DNA of 64,000 bases from Heloderma charlesbogerti (GCA_026122225.1 JANEZZ010000728.1:1612001-1676000), one strand, 5' to 3'. Positions 36,213-47,504 are shown, numbered from the stretch's first letter. The notes: generated by a model from the sequence alone, not told the origin. Made by a program: numbers and translations.

Positions 36213-36345
36213 AGCAGCCTTCCCCAACCTGGTGCCCCCCCCCCCGGTATTTTGGATGGCAACTCCCAGCATTCCTGACCATTGGTGATGCTGACTGGGG
36301 CTCCTGGATATTGAAGTCCAAAACATCTGGATGGCACCATGCTGT
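36213..36345. repeat. CCTTCCCCAACCTGG fold-back MITE with C-run
   Basis: GCAGCCTTCCCCAACCTGGT, a run of C, CAACTCCCAGCATTCCTG, then AAGTCCAAAACATCTGGATG and GCACCATG. The end at 36345 is decayed. Confidence 0.65.
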
Positions 36346-36771
36346 CTTAAAGTATTAGGATGAATTATTGCATACAGCATCAGCCATACTAAATGATAAA
36401 CACAATAGATGATATGAACTAATCACTACAGGAATATAAAACCATTCTAATAGTGAACTTTGACTGACAGCATTGTAGCCAAAACAGGGCCAATGACAAA
36501 CAAAGGAAGTAGCAGAATACTTGGGGGAATCACAAGATTTGCAGAAACACAAAAAGATATTTTGAGATTATACTCAGCCAGTATATTTTCTACTAGCTGA
36601 GAAATGTAGAGTGACTGTTACATATATTGAAACCAGGTAATTGTAAATAGAAGTTAACACATTCTGACACATAAATTGTACCAATTAACATAATTCTATT
36701 GCTTTGGAACCAAATATCTCTTTTACATTGAATTTTAAATATTATACTTGCTTTTATACTTAAACACATAC

Positions 36772-36896
36772 CTGTTTTTTATCATATTGCATTGATTTGG
36801 TGTAGAAATAACTTGGGCTGAAGCAAGTAAATGTGAGGAACACTCTTGCTCGATGTGAATCTTCTTGCTCTCCCTGTTCTCATCCTCATTTTCATA
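36772..36896 (-). CDS. AFF3: AFF3 exon: YENEDENRESKK segment
   Basis: A 125-nt exon (41 codons plus two bases). It reads YENEDENRESKKIHIEQECS and ends STPNQCNMIKN, matching the AFF3 segment after the KRKRK cluster (CDNEDDYREIKK ... NHCNMNINS in mammals, from memory). Acceptor CCTTTAG|TATG, donor AACAG|GTATGT. The two trailing bases join the C of the next exon to give Ser. It is one of the more diverged exons. A (TG)n/(TA)n microsatellite starts about 90 bases upstream of its acceptor on the sense strand. Confidence 0.92.
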
Positions 36897-36989
36897 CTAA
36901 AGGGAGGGGGAAAATCATATACTGAATTTTGCAGGTAATAGTAGAGATTTTGAACATTGTAGACCTTATATTTTATTATAGCTTGGTAG

Positions 36990-37067
36990 TGTGTGCACGT
37001 GCACGTGTGCTTGCATGCATGCATGCGTGCGTGTGTGTGTGTGTGTATGTGTGTGTGTATGTATATG

Positions 37068-37119
<52 letters not shown>
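36990..37119. repeat. (GCAT)n-(TG)n-(TA)n compound microsatellite
   Basis: About 130 bases of GTGTGCACGTGCACGTG, GCATGCATGCATGCG, GTGTGTGTGT with TATG interruptions, and then about 20 TA units. On the AFF3 sense strand it lies some 90 bases upstream of the acceptor at 36897. Confidence 0.97.
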
Positions 37120-37122
<3 letters not shown>

Positions 37123-37649
37123 TCAGACATGTATCAAATCCTTTAGCGAGAGGTGGGGAACTGCAAGTGTGTGTGTGGAGTACAGATGACCTCATAGAGG
37201 GCTTAATCATGGGGCAGATAACATCAGGGGATGGGATCACATCCCCTAATGTCATCCAGTCTATTTGGTCCAATCTACATGGCAATGGTGTGAGAAGCAC
37301 TTTCTGGTTATATCCAGATTTTCATGAGATCTCTTTGGTCCGTCAGCAGCACATGAAGCAAGAAAAATGAAGTATACAGTACCTAAAAACCTGCTTATTT
37401 TGGGGTTGGGTGGATGGAGTCCCACCAGTAGAACTGAACATCATCAACCATGTAGATGCTGCTCAGCAAATGGGAGAGGCTTGTTCCCCACCTCTGTCCA
37501 TGCTCCCTTGGTCAGGGAAGTTTAATGGAAGAGATGAATTATGTCCCTCTAGTTTACCCCACACCTCTCTCCTCGCATCCACCATTTGTCTTCATAAGTG
37601 TGCTCCACTTCTGGTGTGGTTACACTGATAGGAAGCTGTTGGCTGCATA

Positions 37650-37985
37650 GTGCAAAGTAAAAATAAACAGCAGAGAAATGCCCTATATCAAAAGCACACC
37701 ACTGTGAAGTAGTGGGAGAGTGAAACGAAGCTATTGTGAAATAGCGCTAATGCAAAGTTACACACAGTAAAAATAAACAGCTGAGAAGGGAGCTGCAGAA
37801 GAAAGCACCATGTGCCCTATATCCAAAGCACACCACTGCAGAGTAGTTATAGAGTGAAACAGAGCTATTATGAAACAGCACTATTGCAAGAGAGTGCAAA
37901 GTAGAAATAAACAGGGGAGAAAGAAAGGGGAGCACCAGTGCTGAAAGAGTTACTGTGATACAGTGCAAAGTAGAAATCAACCTTG
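37650..37985. repeat. imperfect tandem repeat, about 2.5 copies of ~130 bp
   Basis: Shared blocks repeat in order: GCAAAGTA(A/G)AAATAAACAG, GCCCTATATC.AAAGCACACC, ACTG..GAGTAG, AGAGTGAAAC, GAGCTATT.TGAAA.AGC. Starts near 37655, 37785 and 37905. No protein domain. Confidence 0.75.
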
Positions 37986-38159
37986 TGGTGATTTCTACGT
38001 ATACATGGCATGTTTGCTAACTAACGTCCTGGTTGCTGTATATGTTTAAGTCTATGGACCTGGTTTCTCTATAATTTTAAGTCTATGTACTTCAATTTGC
38101 TGTTTTGACACACACCCTTGCTCTCTGATTGACCAAAGTAATAGGTTAATAGGACACTG

Positions 38160-38950
38160 ATGTCCTTACCCCCATTCTGTGCCTGCTAGTAGTGGATGTG
38201 AGTGGTGGGTGGCTGCGTTGGAAGGGAAAGGTAAGTGTTCCCCTTGAATGCAAACCAGAAATACGGGATGGGACTGAGTGGGCTGGGGTCTTTTCCATCT
38301 GAGAGGGGAGCACAGGCAAAGGGAGGGTATTTCCTGTATTTTGGGGTGGGGAGGAGGATGGTGGTTGGTCTCCAACCCTTTCTTTTTGTGTGTTGGGAAG
38401 TACAGTGCTTGTCCTCTGTGCTCTTCTGTTTGTTTGTTGGGAGTGGGTAGGTGGGTGGGTAAAACAATGGAATTTCTAGCATGTTCACTCATGTGCCCAT
38501 GTTGCTTTACCTCTAGGCTTTTGTGTTTGGGGTGGTGTTGATGTGGGGGCATTTCCCATTCTCCCCCATGGATACCTGCCTTGTGTTTGCTGTGGCACTC
38601 TGGATGTTGTTTGGTGCATGTGGGGAGCATGTGCAAAATTAAGGGGTTTTCTGCATGCTCCCTCACACGCCCACACTGTTTTTCTTTTTCCATTATGCAT
38701 GCTAGATTTCTGGGCTTGCTGGCTGCCCCACGCAGCCCTGTTTGTTTTTTGTAGTGCACGGTGGCGGAGGCCACTATGGGGGAGGGGAGGAAGCCAGAGC
38801 CTTTCCCTGCCCACCCAACTCCTTTCTGAACTGACCCCCCCAATGGTGACCATTTGTGAGTAGCCACCCCCTCCCCCATGGTGGCCATTTTGTCACTCGT
38901 GCCCATGGCACTTTGTCAAGATTCCAAATGTGCCCACAGGCTGAAAAAGG
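38160..38950. other. GC-rich block with long non-coding open frames
   Basis: A G/T-rich plus-strand block ends CATGGTGGCCATTTTGTCAC and GTGCCCACAGGCTG. The minus strand is open for 246 codons (38166-38906), but the translation is Pro/His/Lys-biased without a domain, and overlapping frames are open too. It is probably a transposon-derived insert; the GGTGGCCATTTTG block is a typical repeat end. Confidence 0.45.
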
Positions 38951-40078
38951 TTGGACAATTATTCTGACCTACTGTGTGATTGCCACTGCACTGTCCAGCC
39001 TAGGCTTATTGTCAAGCATAGATGGAGACAGAGTGATCCGCATTTTTATCTTCAAGCTGTTAGCCATGCCCAAGCAATCCTTGCTTGCCAGGGTAGAAAG
39101 AACAAATCAGCCATGAATTTAATCAGTGAAACAAAGCTGGGTGGGCCCAAGTCACTGAAACATTTGTCCTTGAACTGCTGGGTCACTTTCATGAATTTTA
39201 GACTGAGTCACTGTTTCTCACCAGCCCTAGGTCCAGGCGTATCTTCTCAAGAACAGCCCGCCCCCCCAAGTCTTGCATTCATTTTACATTTGTGCTTCGT
39301 AGTGGTCTAGCTACATGGACCTTACACGGACTTCGTGCTAATGGACATAGGGGCCAATATGTGAAGGCTGCACAAACTTAGAGCTCTTTTTCTCGCTGAT
39401 ACAATGGTTTAGAGATACTTCCTCTCATGCCAATGTTTATTTCCTGCTAGACACCTTAGTTGAAGGGCACATTACTTACTTTCTATAGTGTTCCTTGGCA
39501 TTGGGTACACAGCGAGGATAATCAAGTACACCACACATAGGTGGTACTTTCCTAAGGAGAACAGAGGCCGAATAGAACCCCCTTCATGCATTATACAAGG
39601 GGAGCAGGTATTGAAAGAGGCAGCAAAGTTGCTCTGCCCTCAACATCACACAACTTCTCCAGTCCCACTCTCCCAATATCCACTTATTGAATATGGGCGT
39701 CTGAGCAGGGGAAGCTAATGCATATAGAGCTCTACATGAGCAAAAATAGTGTTCCAGCTCCTGTAGAGGCCTATACTGGTAGAGCTCTATGAGCCTGCTC
39801 AAATATCCACACTCAGTGCATGGACATCAGGGGTGAGGCTATGGAAGCCACACAACACTGGAGGCAGGGCTAATGGCACAGTCCTGCCTCCCCTTTGAAC
39901 CTGTGGATCCCTTCATGTATATAATGTGTGAAGGAGGCTTAGCTCGGCAGCAATAGAATTAGCTGCCATTGGGATAAAAGCGATCGACAGGTATTAATGC
40001 AATGAGGGGAATTAAAATATTCCGTTTAAAATCATTTTTTTTTACTTTATTCCCAAAGATTGGGGCAGAGATGGGGGA

Positions 40079-40505
40079 AGCCATATCTCACTGGTAGAAC
40101 AATATGCCTTGCATGCAGAAAGCCCCAGGTTCAATCCCCAGCACCTCCAGCCAAAAGGATTGGGTACGAGAGGATGCAAAATAAAAACACCTCTCCTTTG
40201 CTTGAGATCTAGAGTGCTTCCAGACGAGGCTTTTACTGTGCAATTGCCCTGCCTCATTCTTGGAACTGTATAGGGGCCCCAGACATCATCATCTTCAGTT
40301 TGTAACCCTCCCATGTTTTCCTACTGCTTCTTCTGTCTTTTTTCTTACCAGAAAAAATCCATCAAGGCGGAAAACTCAGAGTAGCTGTATAATGCTGTCT
40401 GACTGATAGCTCTAAGGAACCATCTGTCTGGAAACACCCCATCTAGAATACTGGGGTAGATAGACAAATAGCCTAACCTAATATAAGGCAGCTTCCTAAG
40501 CAGTT
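40079..40505 (+). mobile_element. tRNA-derived SINE split by a MITE
   Basis: Head GCCATATCTCACTGGTAGAA (A box) and CAGGTTCAATCCCCAGC (B box), with a body to about 40206. The SINE resumes at 40448 and ends TATAAGGCAGCTTCCTAAG. The MITE 40214-40439 sits between GATCTAGA and CATCTAGA. Confidence 0.8.
40214..40439. repeat. GTGCTTCCAGAC MITE inserted in the SINE
   Basis: 226 bp. Left end GTGCTTCCAGACGAGGCTTT, right end CTGTCTGGAAACACCC. Flanking 8-mers GATCTAGA (40206-40213) and CATCTAGA (40440-40447) differ by one base, consistent with an 8-bp target duplication of the hAT type. Other copies: 30633-30846 and the split 49431-51155. Confidence 0.8.
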
Positions 40506-40563
40506 TCATTTAGTAAAGTGGCAATATTCTAACTCTGATATGATTTTTGGTTTCACATGCATT

Positions 40564-40665
40564 AAATTCCTACAGAAAAGGCACTGATGTGAAGGAATAT
40601 TATGGGAAACCCATAAATTCCTACAGAAAAGGCATTAATGTCAAGGAATATTATGGGAAGGACTT
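40564..40665. repeat. 51-bp tandem duplication
   Basis: AAATTCCTACAGAAAAGGCA begins at 40564 and again at 40615. The two units run through AAGGAATATTATGGGAA with only a few differences. A third short AGGACTTTATGGGAAACCC follows. Confidence 0.85.
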
Positions 40666-40967
40666 TATGGGAAACCCACCTGTATGTGGTGATCCCATAA
40701 GATAGTTCTGCTGGGAAAGAAACATAACATCTTGTTGTCACACATTAAAATCTAGACATTTGCTTAAACTGCCTCAACAAAAGGGACTTGATAATGTGTT
40801 AAGTGGTCCTTAGTAAAACCTTATCGAGATGGGTACTCTATCTGCAGAGAAGTTAGAAATTAACTGTATGCTGAATAGAAATGTTGGCTTCATCTCAGGC
40901 ATCACAATAATTTTTTTTAAAAGACTCTCAGGTCTTTATAGCTTCCATAGTTCTTAGTGATCTTCTA

Positions 40968-41312
40968 AAAGGTAAAGGTAAAGGTGTCCCCAACCAGTCG
41001 TGTCCGACTCTAGGGTGCGGTGCTCATCCCCGTTTCTAAGCCGAAGAGCCAGCACTGTCCGAAGACGCTTCCGTGGTCATGTGGCCAGCATGACTGAACA
41101 CCAAGGTGCACAGAACGCTGTTACCTTTCCCGCCGAGGCGGTACCTATTTATCTACTTGCAATTTCTTGCTTTCGAACTGCTAGGTTGGCAGAAGCTGGG
41201 ACTGAAGACGGGAGCTCACTCCGTCATGCAGCACTCGGGTCTCGAACTGCTGACCTGCCGACCTTCCAGTCTGCAGTTCAGCATCTTAACCACTAAGCCA
41301 CCGCGGCCTTCT
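40968..41312 (-). mobile_element. Sauria-type tRNA SINE with BovB-like 3' end
   Basis: On the minus strand: a tRNA-like head (GCCGCGGTGGCTTAGTGGTT, then B box GGTCAGCAGTTCGAGACCC), a body with GCTGGCCACATGACCACGGA, and a 3' end GAGTCGGACACGACTGG followed by TTTACCTTTACC. The GTCGGACACGACTG block is identical to the BovB 3' end at 13030-13045. The flanking TAGTGATCTTCTA occurs on both sides (about 40954-40967 and 41313-41327), a target duplication of about 13 bp. Confidence 0.93.
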
Positions 41313-41439
41313 AGTGATCTTCTAGTGTGTTTTAAAAAAGCCAAATCTTAACATGAGAGAGAGATTATAGAACTGCTATAAGAGACGGCATCAGGCCTCA
41401 GGCTCCATTCATGTGGATCTAAGCCTAGTCCCTATTAAC

Positions 41440-41575
41440 TGTGCAAACTCTGCTCATTTTGACTCTGGCTCTGCTCACCTTGGTTCTGCCCCCACCCATA
41501 GGTGGAATGCAGATCCTGAAATGTTTCAACCAAGGTAATGCAGACCTTTATATGAAAAAGGTTTCCCACCCCTGC
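41440..41575. repeat. GGAATGCAG...TTTCCCACCCCTG MITE fragment
   Basis: GTGGAATGCAGATCCTGAAA, then AAAAGGTTTCCCACCCCTGC, the right end of the family near 5735 and 24393. It ends about 45 bases from the donor of the large AFF3 exon. Confidence 0.55.
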
Positions 41576-41619
41576 AATATTAGCCCCTTTAAAATTAAAA
41601 ACAAATGCAGAAAGCTTAC

Positions 41620-42651
41620 CTTACGTTTCCTTCTCGATTTGGGGATAACCTTTTCTGCTGGCAGATCAGTAAGAATATTATGCTGCATGTTGGCTGCTTC
41701 TTTAACCCCAGTGTTCATTAGCAGTGGCTCCTCAGGTAAGTGCTGTGGAACTCTGGATAAAAGAGTCAAATCAATTTTGACCCAAAGTGATTTTACTTCC
41801 TCAGTGTCTTTCAGAGGAGACAGGAGCTCATTCCTGCCAAAAGGAACGAGTGTGTAAAATTGTTCTTCCAGCTCCTTTGCTATGTCATTGTTAGTCCTGG
41901 TATTAACTGAACCAAAGGCACCACAGCTGCTGTTTGCTTTGCTGGTGTTATTTCCCCCAGAGTCCTTCAGTTTCTGGTCACTTCCAACTGAGGCTGAGGC
42001 CAGCGTTTCAGGTTTGTGTAAAGGGTACTCCTCTTGTCCAGAATGAGAATCTGTATCTGAGGAAGTTGAAGATGAAGATTCTGTCTCAATAAACTCCTTG
42101 GATTTAGGTGCTGTTTTACCTGACCCCCTTGTACGTCTCTTGTCACAGGCAGTGACACACCGTGGTTCCTTTCTGTGCTCAACTTTGGTGTTGCAGGGCC
42201 TAGCTTTAGGCTGTTCACACACGTTATTATTTTCCAAAACGACTTGGTTCAAGTCAAGATGGTCAGCTGTATGGCTGTTTAAATTATCACCACCAGAGGT
42301 CCTCTCTGTCCTTCTTGGCTGCTTTTTACATGCTGTCCTTCTCAGAGGACCACTCTCTGCAGAAATGGCAGCAGCTGAAGGAGGTGGCTTTTGCTTTCCT
42401 CCTTTATGCCCCGGGGCCTTATTAGCTGTCCTGGGCCTCAGCTCCTCTTTGCTGGGATTCTTAACCTCTTTATCTCTCAGACTGGCTTGGCAAATGGCAG
42501 GTAGAATTTCACAGTCTTGCCCTTCATCTTTTACTTTGCTGTAATACTGAAAGGTATCCAGTCCATTTTGGTTCAAAATAGGTGCTTTGTGAGGATTAAC
42601 CTTATTTAACCATTTATCCAACTGCCACTTGTTTGATGATGGCTGTTCAGG
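41620..42651 (-). CDS. AFF3: AFF3 large central exon
   Basis: A 1,032-nt exon (344 codons, phase 0 to phase 0). It opens [20 protein letters not shown], the block that follows the serine-rich region in all AFF proteins. Next comes a basic, disordered stretch ([30 protein letters not shown]), then [18 protein letters not shown] with acidic residues, then [20 protein letters not shown], then [15 protein letters not shown]. The last is the conserved hydrophobic motif by which AF4-family proteins bind the AHD domain of AF9/ENL. The exon ends in the basic cluster KSRRKRK, a likely nuclear localisation signal. Donor CGTAAG|GTAAGC, acceptor TTTTTTAG|CCTGAA. The middle part is the least conserved, as expected for a disordered linker. 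Confidence 0.96.
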
Positions 42652-42822
42652 CTAAAAAATAAAGTTTAAACCCCCCAACATTTTATAACACTCTGGTTTA
42701 CAGATTCTTCATAATGTTGTTATGCTGTGAAGGAATTGTTGATTGTATTGGCTGACATATAAAAATGTAATTTTGTAATGTGGTGGTGTATTATCACCAG
42801 ACAACCCTAAAACATTTTAAGG

Positions 42823-42957
42823 CACAATCCAATGCAGGTTTAGACAGAAAAAAGTCCTACAACTCCCAGCATTCCCCAGTCAGCCATGCTGGTTGGGGAA
42901 CGCTGGGAGTTGTAGGACCTTTTCCCCTGTCTAAACCTGCATAGGACTGCACCCTTA
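42823..42957. repeat. perfect-looking palindromic MITE
   Basis: AAGGCACAATCCAATGCAGG...GACAGAAAAAAGTCCTACAA pairs with AGTTGTAGGACCTTTTCCCC ... AACCTGCATAGGACTGCACC. The core is CTCCCAGCATTCCCCAGTCA with GGTTGGGGAACGCTGGGAG. It combines the AATCC.ATG ends and the ACTCCCAGC core of two other fold-back families. Confidence 0.8.
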
Positions 42958-43384
42958 AGCTCTTAAGAACCCCAAATTGTGTTGCTGGATCAGACTAAGG
43001 GCCAAAACAAACACTGCTCTAGATTAGGCACAGGGGGCCCAATCCAGATTGGGCCCATAGCAGGGAGGGGAAAAGATTAAAGCCCCTGTCTCCCCACCCT
43101 CCACTAGGGTCCTGATCCAGATTGTAGCCCCTGCACCTATTCTAGAGTAAAAGTCAAAAAAGACCACTAGCTGTGTCTTTAAAGTAATGTCTGTTTTGGC
43201 CCCAAACATCCACACCGTTCCATCTCCCACAGTGAACAGTCAGATTCCTCCAGTGCTCAGAAGCAAGGCACGAAGATGATGGTCTTCTCATTTGAATACC
43301 AGCACCTAGTATACATCCCGCATACATGGAGGTTCTGTGGAGCTATGTAAAGTGTTCTAGTCATTAGGAAAACCATCCTGGGGT

Positions 43385-43690
43385 GGACAAATCTTGCAGT
43401 TTTGGTTTCTTTCAGGTTCTTATTTTTCCAATTTTATGTTTGGTTTGTCCTAAACTTTAAGAATTTGGTTTTTTAAAAAAGTTTGCATGTAAATTCATAT
43501 GAATGTTTGTGCACATTTCTCCTAATACATGTGTTTTTGTACACAATTTTGCCTGATATACAAGTTTTTTGCAAGCTATTTTCCAATATAATGCATTTCT
43601 AACGTTACTTTTACTAATGTATGCATTTTTGTGTACACTTCCCCCTAATATCTGCATTTTTGTATGCATTTTTTAAAAACTGGGAAACTC
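43385..43690. repeat. AT-rich array of degenerate ~30-bp repeats
   Basis: The motif TATGCATTTTTGT..ACA.TT..CCTAATAT occurs about five times with variation between 43480 and 43680 (for example ATACATGTGTTTTTGTACAC, ATGTATGCATTTTTGTGTAC, ATCTGCATTTTTGTATGC). A similar pattern occurs inside the hAT-like element at 61340. Interpreted as the subterminal array of a decayed DNA transposon. Confidence 0.55.
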
Positions 43691-44753
43691 AACTGCAAAA
43701 TTAAGTAAAATAAAGTAAGTCCTATTGAGTTTTGTAGGGCTTACTCCCACATAAGTGTGCCGAGGGTTGCAGACTTACAGCACAATCTTACATTTTATGT
43801 CTACTCAGAAGAGAGTCAGCAGTTTCCTGGGGGCTGCGAGAAAATAGTACAGCAGAAGTTAAGCTATGAAAACAAGACTCCCCCCCTTTGCACATGTGCC
43901 ACAGAGGGAGGGAGGCACTCCCTCAGTTCAGACCACGTGGCTGCCATGTAAAGAAGCCCTTCCTAATCCTGCAAAGAAATCAAAAGCAGGAAGCTCTGGA
44001 AAGGATGTGGTATTTTGCAGGGGTTTTGCTTAATGTAGAGACACCCTTAATCTCTCTATTAGCTGAGCTATTAGAATGAGGCTTGAGGAAAAAAGCAGTG
44101 TAGTGGTAGCAGGAAACTGAGGGAAGAAGGGGCTAGAGACCAGGAGCAAACAAAGGCGACGTAAGACAAATGAGACAAAAGTAAAAGGTGAAGGAAGACC
44201 TATCAGGCACAACAGGGATTAAACCCAGAGCCCCATGGAGCAAGCATGAGCTCTCTGCACATCTGGGGCTGTTGATCAGTGAAGGGAACTATAGGCAATT
44301 CCAGCTGAAGAAAGTGTCACCTACCCTGGGAAGTCAGGTGACACTAAATGGCCAAGCAGATACCCTGGGCTGCTATAAAAACTGTCAAATCTACTGACTT
44401 CATTCAACTTGTCCCTGAAGGAGGCCATTCAGTCATCCAGCTAGCCAGCCAGTCTTCAGTCTTCTCATCTCCAAGGTACTTAACTGCCCTGAGAGCTTGA
44501 CATATCCAGAACCAATGACATTGGCTGATACTGTCTCTGTGGGTTGACCCAAGTTACGGGCAAGCTTTGATCCATGGAAAAGTCCTCCCCACCTATTCCA
44601 GTTGGCCATTAGTGACAAGGGCCTGGCAGTGCTGTGCTGTGCTAAACACACACAGTGCTCAGGCATGCTCAGATGTGCACAAAAGCATTTAGGATTTTTT
44701 AAAGCTTCATAATTTAGAGCCTTTAGACTACACTGTAGATGTGATTTTAATCT

Positions 44754-44769
44754 CTCTCTCTCTCTCTTT
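44754..44769. repeat. (TC)n microsatellite
   Basis: CTCTCTCTCTCTCTCT run, about 230 bases from the AFF3 exon donor at 44999. Confidence 0.9.
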
Positions 44770-44999
44770 TTTTCCAGTGAGCACAAGGACTGGAAACAAT
44801 GTTTCAATACAAACCTTATTTTCTCACAATTTCTCAGCAGCACAAAATGCCCCACTGGGCTGTGCCTCAGTTCAAAAACAACTCACCCATCAAGATGTCA
44901 GATAAAATCTCCCAGATTCTAAACACATTACTTGGCTGGAAGTCCCACTGATTTGGAAATTAACATTGTGGCTGGGGTGAAAGGTGCAGCACTCCTTAC

Positions 45000-45168
45000 C
45001 TCTGGGCTGGAATAATGTGAAGGCTTGTTGCAGTCACTCTCAGTAGAACTGCTTCCACTCTCCGAGTCAGATTCTGAACTGCTCTCAGATTCACTGGAGC
45101 TGCTGCTGCTGGAGCACTTGTTGGAGATCCCCGAGATTCTGCAACTGGACTGCTGCACAGAAGTGTTG
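45000..45168 (-). CDS. AFF3: AFF3 exon: serine-rich region
   Basis: First AFF3 exon in the window (5'-most). It encodes 56 codons after one base that completes a split serine codon: NTSVQQSSCRISG, then a long Ser/Glu/Asp run (SSSSSSSESESSSESDSESG), ending HYSSPE. This low-complexity acidic serine tract is typical of the transactivation region of the family. The donor is CAGAG|GTAAGG at 44999. The acceptor is placed at 45169 (TCTAG|C) because the phase then fits and the residues align with AFF3 (VQQ..CR). An alternative internal AG is possible, so the 5' boundary is a little less sure than the rest. Confidence 0.87.
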
Positions 45169-46804
45169 CTAGACCCACAGCAAGAGAGGGAGTGACACAC
45201 ACACACACAGAGAACACACAAAGTAAATCAAAGCTCATTTCTTTCACTCCCTCTAACAGCCAACTCAAGTGGTGGAGTTTGGCTCAGGAGCCTGTAGCTA
45301 AAACAGGGCCATGGACAGGCCAGAGGCAGAGGTATCAGCATGCTCAGGGCAACTCAAAGATTTGCAGAATTACAAACCTAAGCAGGGAACCCCACACACC
45401 ACCCCCACAGCAGCTCAATGAGGACTGACATGCTCAGTATCCATGGAAGGTAGCTGGAAAAGAGAAACAGAAAATGGGACGGCGGGAGTGAAATGCCCAA
45501 CTTGGAGAATGGTTGCTGGGAACCTTGAATAGGAGCATATGAGGAGAGAGAATGCACTGCAAGATTTTCTTACAGGTCCCACGTGTCTTGTCCTGTTTAA
45601 GGAGTCACATATCATAACTTATTTATTTAATGATATTTATGAATCACCTGCATTAAAGAAATTTCTAAGCAATGTACGACATATAAAGCAATAGTAAAGT
45701 ACATAAAGAAGAAAGGGCATGAGGAGGTAAACATTATGGGCCTGTAAAGAAGAGGTATCACAATTGCCAACAGCATAAAAGTTTAATGATTGGATTTCAC
45801 TGATAGTGCTGAAGAGGTCTCAATGTTTTTGAGGTCATTATGCATTTGTGGGATTCCTTCTAAGGTAGATGTTGGCAAATGGTAGCCTGTGGGATGAATC
45901 TGTCCTAAAGAGAGTTCAGTGCTGGTGGCCATAATTAAATTCAGCTGGAGAAGCAGCAGCTGCCATGTAACTTTCCATGTTATGCCACCTAGGCTTAGGA
46001 AACATTAAGCTGGCAAAGAAGGGGAAGGGCAGGGGGAGGGAATAATGTGTGTATTAGCTAGTGAGGCTGACAAATTTCACTAATAACAGGCTCTGAATAT
46101 TCAGAGATGATTTATTTAACTCATTTTTATTCACAATAATATTTTTATTACAAGTCAGGCACAATTACACTAAAACACTTTGTTCATTTTAATAATGAGA
46201 GAATGTACAGATTTTGCACCTGTGTGCATCTGGCTTTCATCAGACCAGGCTGGGAAGCACAGAAGTTGCACACGCTCAGAACTTGATTACTTTAATCTCT
46301 TTTTCAGTCTTAATGATAATCACTCCTTCCTGGTTGATAGCTGCATTTTAACCTGGTCTTAGTATCTCCATTGATGCCATGCATGTTTGTGGCTTCCTGA
46401 TCCAAGTCCCACTGTCTGCCTCTGCAATTCCCGCTTCTACTGAGAATCCATGCTGTCACTGTCATCAGATTCCACTTCCACATGGGAGGAGGGTGGGGAG
46501 AATGTGTGCTGCTGGAACTGACACCTGCTGTATGGTGGCAGTGATCTGCCATCTGTTGGGTGAGAGTGCAACAACCCACCCCTGATGCCAATTGGCCCCT
46601 CCTCCAGTTCCAGCGACCAACTGGAACCAGAGCATGCCACACAACAAACAGGAGCTTAGGCAGTACACTGGTGCCTGCCTCTCGCCCACACCACAGTTCT
46701 CAAGTGGTACTGTAAGAATGTTCCCTTACCAAAATTTTACGATACCATTTTTAAAAGCTATTTTTAAAAAATCATTCCCAGAGGAAGCTTGTATTTAGTA
46801 GCTG

Positions 46805-47280
46805 AAATATGATTTATTTCTTTTCTATATTTACACAGCTGCCCCATCACACAAGTTCTCTCACTGGCTCGCAAAACAAATACAACTTGAAAGTACAATA
46901 TAAAACAAAAACTATTAAAACACAATTAAAGCATGGGTTTTAAACTGAGAGGCCCAGACTATAAGAAGTTATTTAAAATGCATGGGTGAATAAAGCAGCT
47001 TTACTTGGCACTGAAAAGATTGTAAATATGGTGCCAGGTGAACCTCTCTGCAAAGGGTCTTCTATAACTAGGCTGCCAGTACCCAAAAGGCCTTCTCTCT
47101 GGTGGTTATCTACCCTCTCTTCATTTGATAGGGGCACAGAGCAGGGCCTCTGAGAAAGACCTTAAAGTTCAGCTTGGTACAGATGGGAGAAGGCAGCCTT
47201 TCAGGCAACCTGATCCCTCCAGCACTTGAAAGGTTAGAACCATTACTTTAAACTGAGCCTGCAAAATGAGTGATTCAAGT
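46805..47280 (-). mobile_element. L2-like LINE 3' fragment
   Basis: Antisense 3' end: GATTTATTTCTTTTCTATAT tail at the left, GGCACTGAAAAGAT, AAAAGGCCTTCTCTCTGGTG and TGAGCCTGCAAAATGA at the right. These are in the same order as in the 52.1-52.65 kb copy. No open frame. Confidence 0.65.
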
Positions 47281-47504
47281 GGAGGGGGGATTCCCAAATG
47301 CCTAGCAGTTGCCCAACAAACACACATGTTATTTCATTCTCTTTTTCAGTTTAACACTCCCTAAACCCATCTGGCATAGAAAACGTCCACTCCCCTGGAA
47401 ATAGACACGATAGAAAAGTGTTGTGTAGCCCAACAGCGCGTATGTGTGTATGTGGAAGGGTAAGGTGGGATATCTAGTCAAAAACTTCCTTCTTTATATA
47501 GGAA

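Noticed and set aside
37009..37030. GCATGCATGC run as a regulatory palindrome
   Set aside because: Part of the compound microsatellite.
36929..37370. Frames with long VYVCV/IYIYIY runs
   Set aside because: Translation of the TG/TA microsatellite.
38166..38906. 246-codon open frame on the minus strand
   Set aside because: Pro/His/Lys-rich translation without a domain, in a compositionally skewed block where overlapping frames on both strands are also open. No splice or promoter context.
46310..46642. Overlapping minus-strand frames with an acidic SDDSDS stretch, considered as an upstream AFF3 exon
   Set aside because: No match to AFF3 sequence expected before the serine-rich exon, and the acidic motif is too short to mean anything. 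Several overlapping frames are open together.
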